This document shows, in pieces, positions 47,737-56,108 of a stretch of 64,000 nucleotides of DNA. The first letter of the stretch is position 1. Each line of letters starts with the position of its first letter. The position numbers and the translations under genes were made by a program. The notes under the pieces were generated by a model. It ran no database searches. It saw only the letters and a list, made by a program, of their open reading frames with translations, and had not been told where the DNA came from. Source of the stretch: Ectopseudomonas mendocina (lineage in GTDB: Bacteria; Pseudomonadota; Gammaproteobacteria; Pseudomonadales; Pseudomonadaceae); the NCBI RefSeq assembly GCF_008041835.1, contig NZ_VRYE01000053.1, positions 28,364 to 92,363 of the forward strand, written 5' to 3'.

Positions 47737-50202
47737 ATGCTCAAAGCGCTTATCCGCTCAACACCTCGGCTCTCGAAGCTGATCAACGGCCTCGCCTATG
47801 AGCCGAATCTCTACCTGTTCCAACTGGAAGGGAACCGCCTAGGATTCGCATTCCTGTGTTCACCGCTCTCAGGCTCAAACGGGGATGAAGGCGACCGCCT
47901 GAAGGCTGGTTTGACGGTCGACTGGCCTGAGAAGACAACGATCCAGTTCAGCCTGATTTGCACTGAAAATATCAATGAGATGAAGACGGGATTCCTTCGT
48001 CTGCGTCGGGCCTTCCGTGAATCAGGCCGCACTGACCTTCCCGCGGAAACGCAAGCCTTGTTGGAGAAAGTGACGAACGCGCGGGCGGAGTATTTCAGCG
48101 ACCGAACCATGCGCCCAGTTGATTCGATCTCAGGTGTACGCATTCGTGAGCAGAGCCTGGTCGTATCCGTAACAATTCCGATCGCCAATGCTTTGCCTAC
48201 CCAGACAGAAGCGAACGCGGCGAAGGAGCTTTTCGACGGACTGCGAACCTCGTTGGACAGCTGCAATCTGGCAGCCGTACCGCTCACCAACGATTCCTAC
48301 CGGGAAATCTTCTCCTCGATCCTGAACCAGGGGCCATCGGCGTCGTGGCGCGAAGATCCGGACATGAAGGCGGACACAGACAAGCCCCTGAATGAGCAGA
48401 TCCTCGATTACAACCGCAGCCTCGACGTGAAGAAAGACCACCTTCAGATCGGAGATGACTGCTTCGTAAAAACGCTGTCGGCCAAGCGTTTCCCTGATGT
48501 CATGTGGCAGGGCGATGCCTCTCAGTACCTCGCTGACATTCTGTCCCAGCGTGGCGGAATCCGGGGTAATTGCATCATCAACATGACCCTGTATTTCCCT
48601 CCCCAGCTGGAAACAAAGGACAAGCTGTCGAAGCGCCGCCAATGGGCCATCAACCAGAGTTTCGGCCCGATGGTGCATTTCGTACCTGTTCTAAGGAAGA
48701 CGAAGGAAGCCTACGACACGCTGTTTGAAGATCTCGACAAAGGGCTTCCTAACGTACAGGCGACAATGACCCTGGTGGTATTCGGCCGGAACCGGGAAGA
48801 CCTCATTCAGGCAGCGTCGAATGCGAAGAGCCATTTCGCCACGCAGGGCTTCAGCCTCATGGAGGATAAGTTCTGTGTGCTGCCCGTGTTCGTGAACTCC
48901 CTGCCTATGTGCGCCGACCCGGATGCGATGAGGGAGCTGTTCCGGTTCAAGACATTGAGCCTCACCCAGGCATTACCTTTGCTGCCGATCTATGGCGACT
49001 GGAAGGGCACAGGAACCCAGGTGGCCCCGTTCATTTCCCGAAACGGTCAGCCGGTCAGCTTCAACCTCTTTGACTCCGACACCAATTACAACGCGATGAT
49101 CGCGGCCCAGTCGGGCTCCGGTAAGTCGTTTGCGACCAACTATCTCATCACGTCGTATCTGAGCATTGGAGCGAAGGTGTGGGTCATCGACGTGGGCCTG
49201 TCCTACCTAAAGCTATCTGAGGCGTACAAGGGCGACTTTGCACGCTTTGACCAGGAGTCGAATCTCTGTCTCAACCCCTTCGAGCTGATTGAGGACTACA
49301 GCGAGGAGGAGGATGTCCTGGTTGGGCTGCTCTCTGCCATGGCTGCCCCAACCGTGCCCCTGATCGACTTCCAAACTGCCGGGCTAAAAAGGCACCTCAC
49401 ACAATGCTGGGAAGAGCTGGGCAAGACGATGATCGTCGACAACATCGCCGATTCTCTACTTGGCGACCCAGATCCGCGTATTCAAGACATTGGCCATCAG
49501 CTCTTCGCATTCACCTCGAAGGGGCAGTACGGCCGTTTCTTTAACGGGAAGAACAATCTCAACTTCAAGAATCCCTTCACCGTACTCGAGCTTGAGGAAC
49601 TGAAGGGCCGCCAACACCTTCAGCAAGTGGTGCTCCTTCAGCTGATCTACCAAATCCAGCAGGACATGTACCTCGGTGAGCGTGACCGCCCGAAAATTGT
49701 GATCATCGATGAAGCCTGGTCGCTGCTCTCCCAGGGCAACGTTGGTGAATTCATTGAGCACGGTTACCGGCGATTCCGGAAATATGGGGGTAGTGCCATC
49801 GTCATTACCCAGGGGGTCAACGACCTCTATCAGAACAAAGTCGGACAGGCCATTGCTGAAAACTCCGCGTTCACCCTCCTACTCGGTCAAAAGGCCGAAG
49901 CTATTGATGCTATCCAGGAAAACAAGCGTCTGCCGCTGGGAGAGGGTGGCTATCGAATCCTGAAGACTGTTAAGTCGTACAAGGGGCATTACTCCGAGAT
50001 CTTCATGCTCACCCCCCGCGGGGCCGGTATCGTGCGCCTCACGGTGGACCCATATTCGATCCTCCTCTACTCGACCGCACCTGAAGACGTGCAGGCGATC
50101 CGAAATTACACGCTCACTGGCGTTCCGCAGGATGAGGCAATTCTGCGCGTGCTCCGTGACCGAGGTGTCGAGTACAGCTCTAATCCTGCGGAAGTCGCCT
50201 AA
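47737..50202 (+). CDS. traC: TraC (VirB4-like) assembly ATPase
   Basis: Large cytoplasmic ATPase that powers pilus assembly, 821 residues, the normal TraC size. Walker A AAQSGSGKSFATN (Lys463), Walker B IVIIDEAWSLLSQG, and the family motifs WVIDVGLSYLKLSE and VITQGVNDLYQN. SD AAGGAATTC before the ATG. It overlaps the signal-peptidase-like gene by one base (TAATG). Confidence 0.93.
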   Translation: MLKALIRSTPRLSKLINGLAYEPNLYLFQLEGNRLGFAFLCSPLSGSNGDEGDRLKAGLTVDWPEKTTIQFSLICTENINEMKTGFLRLRRAFRESGRTDLPAETQALLEKVTNARAEYFSDRTMRPVDSISGVRIREQSLVVSVTIPIANALPTQTEANAAKELFDGLRTSLDSCNLAAVPLTNDSYREIFSSILNQGPSASWREDPDMKADTDKPLNEQILDYNRSLDVKKDHLQIGDDCFVKTLSAKRFPDVMWQGDASQYLADILSQRGGIRGNCIINMTLYFPPQLETKDKLSKRRQWAINQSFGPMVHFVPVLRKTKEAYDTLFEDLDKGLPNVQATMTLVVFGRNREDLIQAASNAKSHFATQGFSLMEDKFCVLPVFVNSLPMCADPDAMRELFRFKTLSLTQALPLLPIYGDWKGTGTQVAPFISRNGQPVSFNLFDSDTNYNAMIAAQSGSGKSFATNYLITSYLSIGAKVWVIDVGLSYLKLSEAYKGDFARFDQESNLCLNPFELIEDYSEEEDVLVGLLSAMAAPTVPLIDFQTAGLKRHLTQCWEELGKTMIVDNIADSLLGDPDPRIQDIGHQLFAFTSKGQYGRFFNGKNNLNFKNPFTVLELEELKGRQHLQQVVLLQLIYQIQQDMYLGERDRPKIVIIDEAWSLLSQGNVGEFIEHGYRRFRKYGGSAIVITQGVNDLYQNKVGQAIAENSAFTLLLGQKAEAIDAIQENKRLPLGEGGYRILKTVKSYKGHYSEIFMLTPRGAGIVRLTVDPYSILLYSTAPEDVQAIRNYTLTGVPQDEAILRVLRDRGVEYSSNPAEVA

Positions 50203-50774
50203 TGGCGTTGTCGAACCCCTTCAGCATTGAGGCCAAGGTGCGAAGGGCAATGGCGAAGGTTGAGCGAGATCGAGCTCCAAAGCGACTCTCGGCAGCCTTT
50301 CTCGGCAAAGGCCTACTCTTTTCCGCAGTGGTTGCCGGCAGCGTTGTGCTGCTGGCATCCCGTTATTCGATCGCTATCGCTAGCCAGGACTCCCTATGCC
50401 TGCCCCCTTACAGGCTATGGATCATCGATAAAAAGCAGGATGACCTGGTGCGAGGGGAAATCTATGCCTTTCACTCCAAAGGTCTGAGTCCGATTTTTGC
50501 TGACGGCACGATCATCGTGAAGGTGCTCGAGGGGATGCCTGGCGATCGCGCCAAGGTCACGCTTGATGAGACAACCATCAATGGCGTGTCCGTGGGCAAA
50601 GGGCTTCAGGTAGCCAACCAGCACGGGATTGATCCCCAGAAATACGTTCGGGAAGGGGAAATAGGCGAGGGCCGTTACTGGTTCTTCGGCCGCACGCCAG
50701 ATTCTTTCGACTCCCGCTACTGGGGCTCAGCGTCGACGGACCAAATCATCGGGAAGGCGTATCCAATATGGTGA
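50202..50774 (+). CDS. trhF: TrhF/TraF-type S26 signal-peptidase-like protein
   Basis: Membrane-bound S26-family protein of 190 residues, comparable to TrhF of R27/SXT. One TM (about 34-52), then SIAIASQDSLCLPPYRLWI with likely nucleophile Ser64 (SxxLPY family variant), and EGMPGDRAKV corresponding to the box with the general-base Lys region. The C-terminal YWFFGRTPDSFDSRYWG is the typical S26 end. It probably processes pilin or another Tra precursor. It overlaps the TrbC-TraW gene by 7 bases. Confidence 0.8.
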   Translation: MALSNPFSIEAKVRRAMAKVERDRAPKRLSAAFLGKGLLFSAVVAGSVVLLASRYSIAIASQDSLCLPPYRLWIIDKKQDDLVRGEIYAFHSKGLSPIFADGTIIVKVLEGMPGDRAKVTLDETTINGVSVGKGLQVANQHGIDPQKYVREGEIGEGRYWFFGRTPDSFDSRYWGSASTDQIIGKAYPIW

Positions 50775-52009
50775 AAAAGCAACTAGCCATGTGCATTGGG
50801 CTGGCCTTCGGCTGCACGATGGCCATCGCCGGCGATGACCTTGGCATTCGCAAGTACGACATCAATGAATTCGATCCAGCGCTCCTCGAGCAGGTCAGGG
50901 AAATCAGCCGAAATGCGAAAGCGGCGCGCGATGAAGTAAGCGGCCGCGATGACATGAGCTGGGTGGGTGAGATGGCCGAAAAGGCGATCGCTCAAGGCAG
51001 TGATGAGGAGTCCCTGCAGAACGAGTCAGCACTCGCCAGCGCAGATGGCTCAGATCGCGAGAAAAAACATCCCCTGGGCGATGGAAACCGCACTCTAATA
51101 TTCGTGTCGTGGTCGATGGGAGCCACTGCCCTCAAAGACATACTGCTGTCCTTTGACGGACTGCCTGGTGTTGGCATCGTTTTTCGAGGCATCCCTGATG
51201 GTATGTCGATGAGCGATGCTGTGACCAAAATGCACCTCCTCACGCAAGAGACGCAAAGCACTGTGAGTGTTCTGCTCGATCCTCTCGCATTCCAGCGTCA
51301 TAGCGTTTCAGCCGTCCCCACCGTCGCTCTCGAAGCACCGAATGATGCATTGATCGCTAAAGCTGCTGGTTCTTCCTCTGTCAGCTATATCGAGGGGGCC
51401 GTTAAGGATGGTAAGCGTGGGGATCTAGGCACTATTGGCACTACACAGGAAATCATCGAGCCAGACCTCATGGAGGTTGCGAAACAGCGCATCGCAGAGC
51501 TGGACACCGACGCCATGAAGAAGCGAGCGATCGCTCGATTTTGGGATAACCACAAAGGGCACCCATTGCCGCCGGTAACGGAGAGTGCGACACGTCTCGT
51601 CGACGCATCTGTCATCGTTCCTAATGACATCCTCGACAGCCAAGGAAGGGTTGTTCAGAAGGCGGGGAGGATCAATCCACTCGACATGATGCCGTTTGAC
51701 CAGAAACTGGTCGTGATTGATCCGACGCAGCCTTGGCAGGTTGCCCTGGCCAGGCGTGAATATGCAGACCATGGGGCAAATCTGACCGTCACGGTGATGG
51801 CGACTCAGATTCCCACTGCCTCTGGTTGGGATCTGTTCAACAGCGTTCAAGACAGCCTGGATGCGCCCTTGTACCTGCTGCCGCCTGACATGGCGGAGCG
51901 CTTCCAAATCCTTCGAGCCCCATCTGTCGTAACAGCCGACACCAAAAACTTTATCGTCCGCGAGGTTGCTCAAACAGCCTTCGAGGAGGCCAATCATGAG
52001 CATCAATAA
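50768..52009 (+). CDS. traW: TrbC-TraW fusion protein
   Basis: Periplasmic pilus-assembly protein of 413 residues that joins two F-type subunits. The signal peptide ends around residue 20 (MAIAGDDLG). The N-terminal half holds the TrbC-like domain (LIFVSWSMGATALKDILLSF; GIVFRGIPDGMSMSDAV). The C-terminal half is TraW-like (LVDASVIVPNDILDSQGRVV; INPLDMMPFDQKLVVIDPTQ). In F these are separate genes (traW, trbC). The order here (trbC part first) matches fused TraW proteins reported from SXT/R27-type systems. It is 14 bases into traU at its 3' end. Confidence 0.85.
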   Translation: MVKKQLAMCIGLAFGCTMAIAGDDLGIRKYDINEFDPALLEQVREISRNAKAARDEVSGRDDMSWVGEMAEKAIAQGSDEESLQNESALASADGSDREKKHPLGDGNRTLIFVSWSMGATALKDILLSFDGLPGVGIVFRGIPDGMSMSDAVTKMHLLTQETQSTVSVLLDPLAFQRHSVSAVPTVALEAPNDALIAKAAGSSSVSYIEGAVKDGKRGDLGTIGTTQEIIEPDLMEVAKQRIAELDTDAMKKRAIARFWDNHKGHPLPPVTESATRLVDASVIVPNDILDSQGRVVQKAGRINPLDMMPFDQKLVVIDPTQPWQVALARREYADHGANLTVTVMATQIPTASGWDLFNSVQDSLDAPLYLLPPDMAERFQILRAPSVVTADTKNFIVREVAQTAFEEANHEHQ

Positions 52010-53048
52010 GGTAATAACCGCCGCAATTCTGGTGATTGCAGGCATGTTTTCCCTGCCAGGGGTAGCGGCTGAGGCGTCCTCTTCCGGAGAGGTGATGTGT
52101 GAGGACTCTGGCCTTTTTGGTCCGAAGCTGTTCACCGACATCTGCTGGGCGTGCCTTTTCCCAATTCGTGTTTCTGGTGTGCAAATAACCCCCGGCACAG
52201 CCCCCGCGAAGGCTACAAAAATGGTCTTCTGCATCTGCCAGCAAGGCTCGTCCTCGATCTACAAGCCCGGAATCATCACGGCAATGTGGGAGCCAGCACG
52301 GATGGTTGAAACTGTCCGTAAGCCCGGCTGCTCGCCAACCCTAGGTGGTGTAACGCTGCCGCTTGGCAACAAGCGCAGCTATGGCCGGCTTCGGCAGGAC
52401 AACAGCACCCAGACAGGTCAGGCTGCCGGTTCGTTCTACCACGCCCATCTGTATGCATTCCCGCTACTTCAGATCCTCGATCTCTACACGCCTACCAAAT
52501 GCAACCCGGACGGTTATCTCGACCTCGATATCATCTCTTTCACTGAGATCGACCCGACTTGGAACAACGGCACGTTGGCTTTCTTCCAGCACCCTGAGTC
52601 CGCGGCCGTAGCAAATCCAATTGCCATTGCGGCCTGTGCTGCCGAATCCGCCCTGGTAACCGCCCGGAAGGAGCCTCTGGAGTCGCTTTGGTGGTGTACC
52701 GGGACGTGGGGGAGCATCTATCCGTTTGCCGGCGTAACAGTGGCGCAAGATGCAAACCGGACGACAGCATTGCTGGCTGCGCGAGTGATCGCTCAGCAAC
52801 ACCGCAGGGGCCTCGCTCGACGCACTATGGGCGATGAAAACGTGTGCAAGGCGGGTATCTACCCGACGATTCCGAAAAGCCAGTACAAAGTGACCCAGTT
52901 TTGGCCAAAGTCGCAGAACAGCAGAGCAATGTGGCTCGGAGAACCGCCGCAGACTTGGGAGGGTGGGCCTAGTCGGCATGTTCCAGGTACAGGGAACGAT
53001 GCCATGTACATGTTCTGGCGATGGACAGATTGCTGCTCGAAGCTCTAA
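51996..53048 (+). CDS. traU: TraU conjugation protein
   Basis: Periplasmic mating-pair assembly protein, 350 residues. Signal peptide to about residue 25 (LPGVAAEA), and many conserved Cys (FTDICWACLFPIRVSG; MVFCICQQG; CAAESALV; WWCTGTWG; DCCSKL at the end). Start at 51996 with GAGGAGG upstream, inside the end of traW. Together with TraW it belongs to the F-type-specific group of mating-pair genes. Confidence 0.9.
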   Translation: MSINKVITAAILVIAGMFSLPGVAAEASSSGEVMCEDSGLFGPKLFTDICWACLFPIRVSGVQITPGTAPAKATKMVFCICQQGSSSIYKPGIITAMWEPARMVETVRKPGCSPTLGGVTLPLGNKRSYGRLRQDNSTQTGQAAGSFYHAHLYAFPLLQILDLYTPTKCNPDGYLDLDIISFTEIDPTWNNGTLAFFQHPESAAVANPIAIAACAAESALVTARKEPLESLWWCTGTWGSIYPFAGVTVAQDANRTTALLAARVIAQQHRRGLARRTMGDENVCKAGIYPTIPKSQYKVTQFWPKSQNSRAMWLGEPPQTWEGGPSRHVPGTGNDAMYMFWRWTDCCSKL

Positions 53049-53053
53049 TGGAG

Positions 53054-53079
53054 AATCCGCCCGTAAGGGCGGATTTGCG
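53054..53079 (+). terminator. Stem-loop after traU
   Basis: AATCCGCCC pairs with GGGCGGATT around GTAA. The T-run is short, so termination is uncertain. Confidence 0.5.
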
Positions 53080-53084
53080 ATGGT

Positions 53085-53804
53085 ATGAATGACTTTCTAA
53101 TGCTGTACCTACCCCCGGTTTTTATTCTGGGGGTTCTCGCGGGCATCGCCCACGTTCGTCTACTTGAATTCCCGGCCTACCGAGGGTGGTGGGGTGAGTA
53201 CAAGGTGAACTTCATGCTCCGCCTATGCCTCAGTGGCGAATACAAAGTGTTCGCCAACGCGATCTATCGCGGCAAGACAAGGGGAGAGTCGACACAGGTT
53301 GACCACATTATCGTGTCGCGCTACGGGATCTTTGTCCTGGAAACGAAGTGTTTCAAGGGAAAGATCATTACCTACCCAGAAGCCCCCGAGAGCTGGTTGC
53401 AGATCGTCGGCCGAAGGAAATATCGCGTGCAAAACCCGCTGATGCAGAACTATGCACACGTGAAGGCAGTTCAGAAGGTCACCGGAGTCCACTCTCAGAA
53501 AATCCACAGCTACGCAGTGATGGCAGGGCAGGCCAGCTTCACTTATGGAATGCCTGAGCGGGTCTACAGCATTTGGGGCGTGATTCGTAAAATCCAGTCC
53601 TACAAAGCCCCGGTTTTTACTCGGGGCCATGTGGTGTCAATTTGCCGGGCGCTGAGCGAGCGCAGAATCAAGGGAGGGTATTGGGCTGCAAGACGGCATG
53701 TCGAAAAGCTGAAGCGCCGAGGCGAGGATGGATCTACAACGTGCCATGAAGATAGACCCCGAGAGGAACACCTATCGCCACCCCAACAAGAACAGCAGCA
53801 GTGA
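53085..53804 (+). CDS. NERD-domain (nuclease-related) membrane protein
   Basis: Protein of 239 residues with an N-terminal TM (about 4-24, FLMLYLPPVFILGVLAGIAH) and a NERD domain (QVDHIIVSRYGIFVLETKCFKGKI, the VDHIxVxxxGIFVIExK core of nuclease-related proteins). The E-x-K triad residue pattern is kept. The C-terminal tail is basic and Gln-rich. It follows traU and probably shares its transcript. NERD proteins are frequent on mobile elements; the target is unknown. Confidence 0.8.
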   Translation: MNDFLMLYLPPVFILGVLAGIAHVRLLEFPAYRGWWGEYKVNFMLRLCLSGEYKVFANAIYRGKTRGESTQVDHIIVSRYGIFVLETKCFKGKIITYPEAPESWLQIVGRRKYRVQNPLMQNYAHVKAVQKVTGVHSQKIHSYAVMAGQASFTYGMPERVYSIWGVIRKIQSYKAPVFTRGHVVSICRALSERRIKGGYWAARRHVEKLKRRGEDGSTTCHEDRPREEHLSPPQQEQQQ

Positions 53805-53979
53805 CAGAGATGATTGCGACCGTATCCCAAAATACTGCCTCTGGTGGCGCTTCAAGCGATTCGTGGGTGGCCAGCTCTTCTGCCCACAGTGGGATGGCTT
53901 CGCGGGGAGGAGGCTGATCCGTCGCTTGTATGCGTCTTCTACTGGTTCTTGCCGGTGTTGACGTAAGATCATCAAGCAT
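53734..53979 (-). CDS. Small membrane protein antisense to the NERD gene end
   Basis: Protein of 81 residues on the minus strand: polar N-terminus (MLDDLTSTPARTSRRRIQAT) and one C-terminal TM (about 55-77, DTVAIISVTAAVLVGVAIGV). SD TAGGAG nine bases before the ATG supports it. Its last ~70 bases overlap the 3' end of the NERD gene on the opposite strand. It lies after the terminator of the 54037 gene. Function unknown. Confidence 0.5.
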   Translation of the reverse strand: MLDDLTSTPARTSRRRIQATDQPPPREAIPLWAEELATHESLEAPPEAVFWDTVAIISVTAAVLVGVAIGVPLGVYLHGTL

Positions 53980-53997
53980 AATGACTCTCCTAAGTAA

Positions 53998-54023
53998 AAC
54001 GCCCCGCAATGCGGGGCGTTTTC
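53998..54023. terminator. Rho-independent terminator for the 54037 gene
   Basis: AACGCCCCGC and GCGGGGCGTT around AAT. On the minus strand TTTTACTT follows. Confidence 0.75.
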
Positions 54024-54036
54024 ATTACTGGCGCGA

Positions 54037-54723
54037 TCAAGCAACGGCTTCTTCAGGAAGCGAGTCGAGAGCGTCGGCATTGCCATCAGGCTCAATGTGA
54101 CCCGCAGCCTCGCGCTCCTCCTTCTCAGCGCTCACTTTGGCTTCAGCCTTCTCAATATCTTCCTGGAGCTCTGCAACCTTGCTGGCGTATGCCTTTGCTC
54201 GCGCGCTCTGACCGAGGCCAACGAGTGAGCGGATCAGCCGGGCCATTTGGTTGCTCTTGTTTGCACGAAATTCCTCAGCTTCCGAGCTATCGATTTTCTC
54301 ATGCAGCCAGGCGGTATCGACCTGGATAATCAGATGGTCAAATGCCTGAAGCAGGCTGCTCATCCGCTTGATTTCTGGGCTGGTGATTTCGAATTCACGA
54401 GTCAGTGGGGAGCTGTACCCTGCAAGCTCTTTGATTCCCAAGCTCTTCAAAAGCGTGTCCATCCGCTCAGACTCGTCACGCACGGCTACTTCCATGCGCT
54501 CGATTTTCTTCGAGACCGCATCAACCACCGCTTTGTGATCAAAGGTCTTGAGGTTTTTCGCCAGCTTGCGGGACGTAACGTCGATGATAAAAAGGGCCGT
54601 CATGAGGCTATCGAAACGGTTGCCGGCGAAGAACTTGGCCTGCTCCGTGTTCAGTACCATTTTTCCTTTGAGGGATGGCTTGGAGTATTGGTATTTCGTA
54701 GGTTGTGGTTGAGCGGTCGCCAT
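54037..54723 (-). CDS. DUF1845/PFL_4669-like integrative-element protein
   Basis: Protein of 228 residues with a basic N-terminus, then FAGNRFDSLMTALFIIDVTSRKL and helical segments, ending in a coiled-coil with acidic tail (EDIEKAEAKVSAEKEEREAA). The layout resembles DUF1845/PFL_4669 proteins found on ICEs and IncC plasmids, where the related AcaB is reported to be a transcription activator; assignment is tentative. It is encoded leftward between traU/NERD and the third leader cluster, so it could control transfer or leader-associated units. Confidence 0.55.
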   Translation of the reverse strand: MATAQPQPTKYQYSKPSLKGKMVLNTEQAKFFAGNRFDSLMTALFIIDVTSRKLAKNLKTFDHKAVVDAVSKKIERMEVAVRDESERMDTLLKSLGIKELAGYSSPLTREFEITSPEIKRMSSLLQAFDHLIIQVDTAWLHEKIDSSEAEEFRANKSNQMARLIRSLVGLGQSARAKAYASKVAELQEDIEKAEAKVSAEKEEREAAGHIEPDGNADALDSLPEEAVA

Positions 54724-54897
54724 TAGCGGTTTCTCCGGATGTTGGTGGCCAGCCTATTGCACCAGCTTGCGGAGCCTCTGGATTTCGATTTCACGCACGA
54801 ATAGCGTCGGAATTTGAGGTGCGTTTTTCTGGTTGACGACAGAGTGAAATGGCGGCGAGAATTGCGGCACTCATCGGCCAAGGTCGATTAAGAATTT

Positions 54898-55023
54898 GCC
54901 TCCTGGAGGCCATTGACCCTAAGTGACAGCATGCTGCTGCCACTGGTACCCAAGACGTGTATGCGTCTGGGAGCAAGCCAAGCTGAGCTTATCAGCTTAA
55001 AAACCAAGCCTACGTTCGCGTAG
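54898..55023 (+). ncRNA. Hairpin train 4, candidate structured RNA
   Basis: The gap 54724-55132 has no gene. It contains GCCTCC/GGAGGC (54898-54910), palindrome CAGCATGCTG (54927-54936), CCCA-GACG/CGTC-TGGG with hexaloop TGTATG (54949-54971), AAGCTGA/TCAGCTT (54980-54998) and CTACG/CGTAG with TTCG loop (55010-55023). A strong terminator follows at 55032, so a small RNA of about 150-170 nt could end there. Transcription start was not identified. Sequence CAGCTTAAAAACC follows as in train 1. Confidence 0.5.
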
Positions 55024-55031
55024 CGCCGATC

Positions 55032-55062
55032 AAAAAAGGAAGCCATTTGGCTTCCTTTTTTT
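55032..55062 (+). terminator. Rho-independent terminator after hairpin train 4
   Basis: AAAAAAGGAAGCC pairs with GGCTTCCTTTTTTT around ATTT. No protein gene precedes it on this strand, which supports a non-coding transcript. Confidence 0.85.
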
Positions 55063-55074
55063 GTGTCAAAAAAA

Positions 55075-55127
55075 CCCTGACGGGGAACTCCCGTTAGGGC
55101 GTTCTCCGTTCTAAAAAAATGGAGAAC
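55075..55127 (+). promoter_or_regulatory. SD-occluding two-hairpin leader, copy 17
   Basis: Hairpin 1: CCCT-g-ACGGG with CCCGT-t-AGGG (55075-55099). Hairpin 2: GTTCTCC (55101-55107) with GGAGAAC (55121-55127), perfect over the SD. Alternative: GGGGAAC (55082-55088) with GTTCTCC. Almost the same as copy 11, 38 kb away. Confidence 0.8.
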
Positions 55128-55132
55128 TGAAA

Positions 55133-55441
55133 ATGGCATCTACAACCCTCAAAGTTAAAGTGCTGACCGCGTTTGGCTTCCTCGTTGCTATGTTGGGAGC
55201 TGTATACGCACCGCAGTTTGCAAAGCATGTTTTGCCTTTGACACTCTGCGTGTTCCTCGCTGTGGTGATCCTGAATGCTGAGCAGATCCTGCGTGGTGTT
55301 CTGAGCTACCTACGCGGTTGTCTGAAGGCTTCGGCTCCTCAAGCAACCAAGACCTTACCCAACGCCCGTTGGTGTAGCAGCGTCGATTATGACAACTACT
55401 ACATTCCCTCCTACCTGCGTCGCCAGGGAGAAGAGAAATGA
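55133..55441 (+). CDS. Hypothetical membrane protein
   Basis: Unrecognised 102-residue protein with two hydrophobic segments (about 9-27 and 33-52) and a polar C-terminal tail ending in SYLRRQGEEK. SD GGAGAA is seven bases from the ATG and masked by leader copy 17. It overlaps the next gene by four bases. Confidence 0.6.
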   Translation: MASTTLKVKVLTAFGFLVAMLGAVYAPQFAKHVLPLTLCVFLAVVILNAEQILRGVLSYLRGCLKASAPQATKTLPNARWCSSVDYDNYYIPSYLRRQGEEK

Positions 55442-56061
55442 TCCGTGTTGACTTCGATGTTCCAAGCTATCTCCGACTGCCACAAGGGCTATGCATTGTT
55501 TCAGAGCGCCTGGCCCATAAGCTTCCCGAGCCAGAAACCAATGAAACGATGCACCAGGCGCTTGAACCGGTGGTGATCAACAAACTGTACCGGCCGGAAG
55601 GCCGCAACCAGGTTGCATCGATCGAGAACCAAGAGCAGGGCGAGATCAAAGGGGAGTTCATCCCTCGCGAATCCCAGCCCGCGCATCAAGAAACAGCTCA
55701 AGAGATCCAAGTCGCCCAAAGCGATGAAGATCAAGATGAGCGCGCACCTGAACTCAATTTCCAAGGCGTTGCTGGCAGGTCTGTTACCGGCGAATACCGC
55801 GGTTCAGGTTTCGCCCACTATCGGTTTCTCAAGAAGAACGGAAAGTCGTTCTTCTTGCGTATCGGTGAACACCTGGTTTGGGGAATCGAGCTCAACGCTC
55901 AGCTACGCAAATCTGGAGCGCAACAAGGTGACAATATCTCGCTGACATTCCTTGGCAAAACCGCCGTGAGTGTGCTCAAAGAGGTCGTTGTCGACGGTAA
56001 GAAAGAACAGGAGTGGGTTGATACCTATCGCAACTCCTGGGAAATCAAGATCGTGAAATAG
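55438..56061 (+). CDS. Hypothetical protein with OB-like C-terminal domain
   Basis: Protein of 207 residues. After a variable N-terminal part and an acidic linker (about 75-105), residues 115-205 (GYRGSGFAHYRFLKKNGKSFFLRIGEH..GDNISLTFLGKTAV) form a strand-rich domain with the phrasing of small beta-barrel modules at the C-termini of plasmid mobilisation/primase proteins. The match is only by pattern. The start overlaps the previous gene. The primase gene follows 47 bp downstream, which supports a DNA-handling role. Confidence 0.55.
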   Translation: MIRVDFDVPSYLRLPQGLCIVSERLAHKLPEPETNETMHQALEPVVINKLYRPEGRNQVASIENQEQGEIKGEFIPRESQPAHQETAQEIQVAQSDEDQDERAPELNFQGVAGRSVTGEYRGSGFAHYRFLKKNGKSFFLRIGEHLVWGIELNAQLRKSGAQQGDNISLTFLGKTAVSVLKEVVVDGKKEQEWVDTYRNSWEIKIVK

Positions 56062-56067
56062 CCAGCA

Positions 56068-56087
56068 ATGCGCCCTTCGGGGCGCAT
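56068..56087 (+). terminator. Hairpin before the primase gene
   Basis: ATGCGCCC pairs with GGGCGCAT around TTCG. No T-run, so it may act in RNA stability rather than termination. Confidence 0.4.
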
Positions 56088-56108
56088 CTCAACCAAACGG
56101 AGGTACCC

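Noticed and set aside
54980..54998. Anticodon-arm-like hairpin (AAGCTGA..TCAGCTT)
   Set aside because: Surrounding sequence cannot be folded into a cloverleaf, and the position equivalent to U33 is not U.
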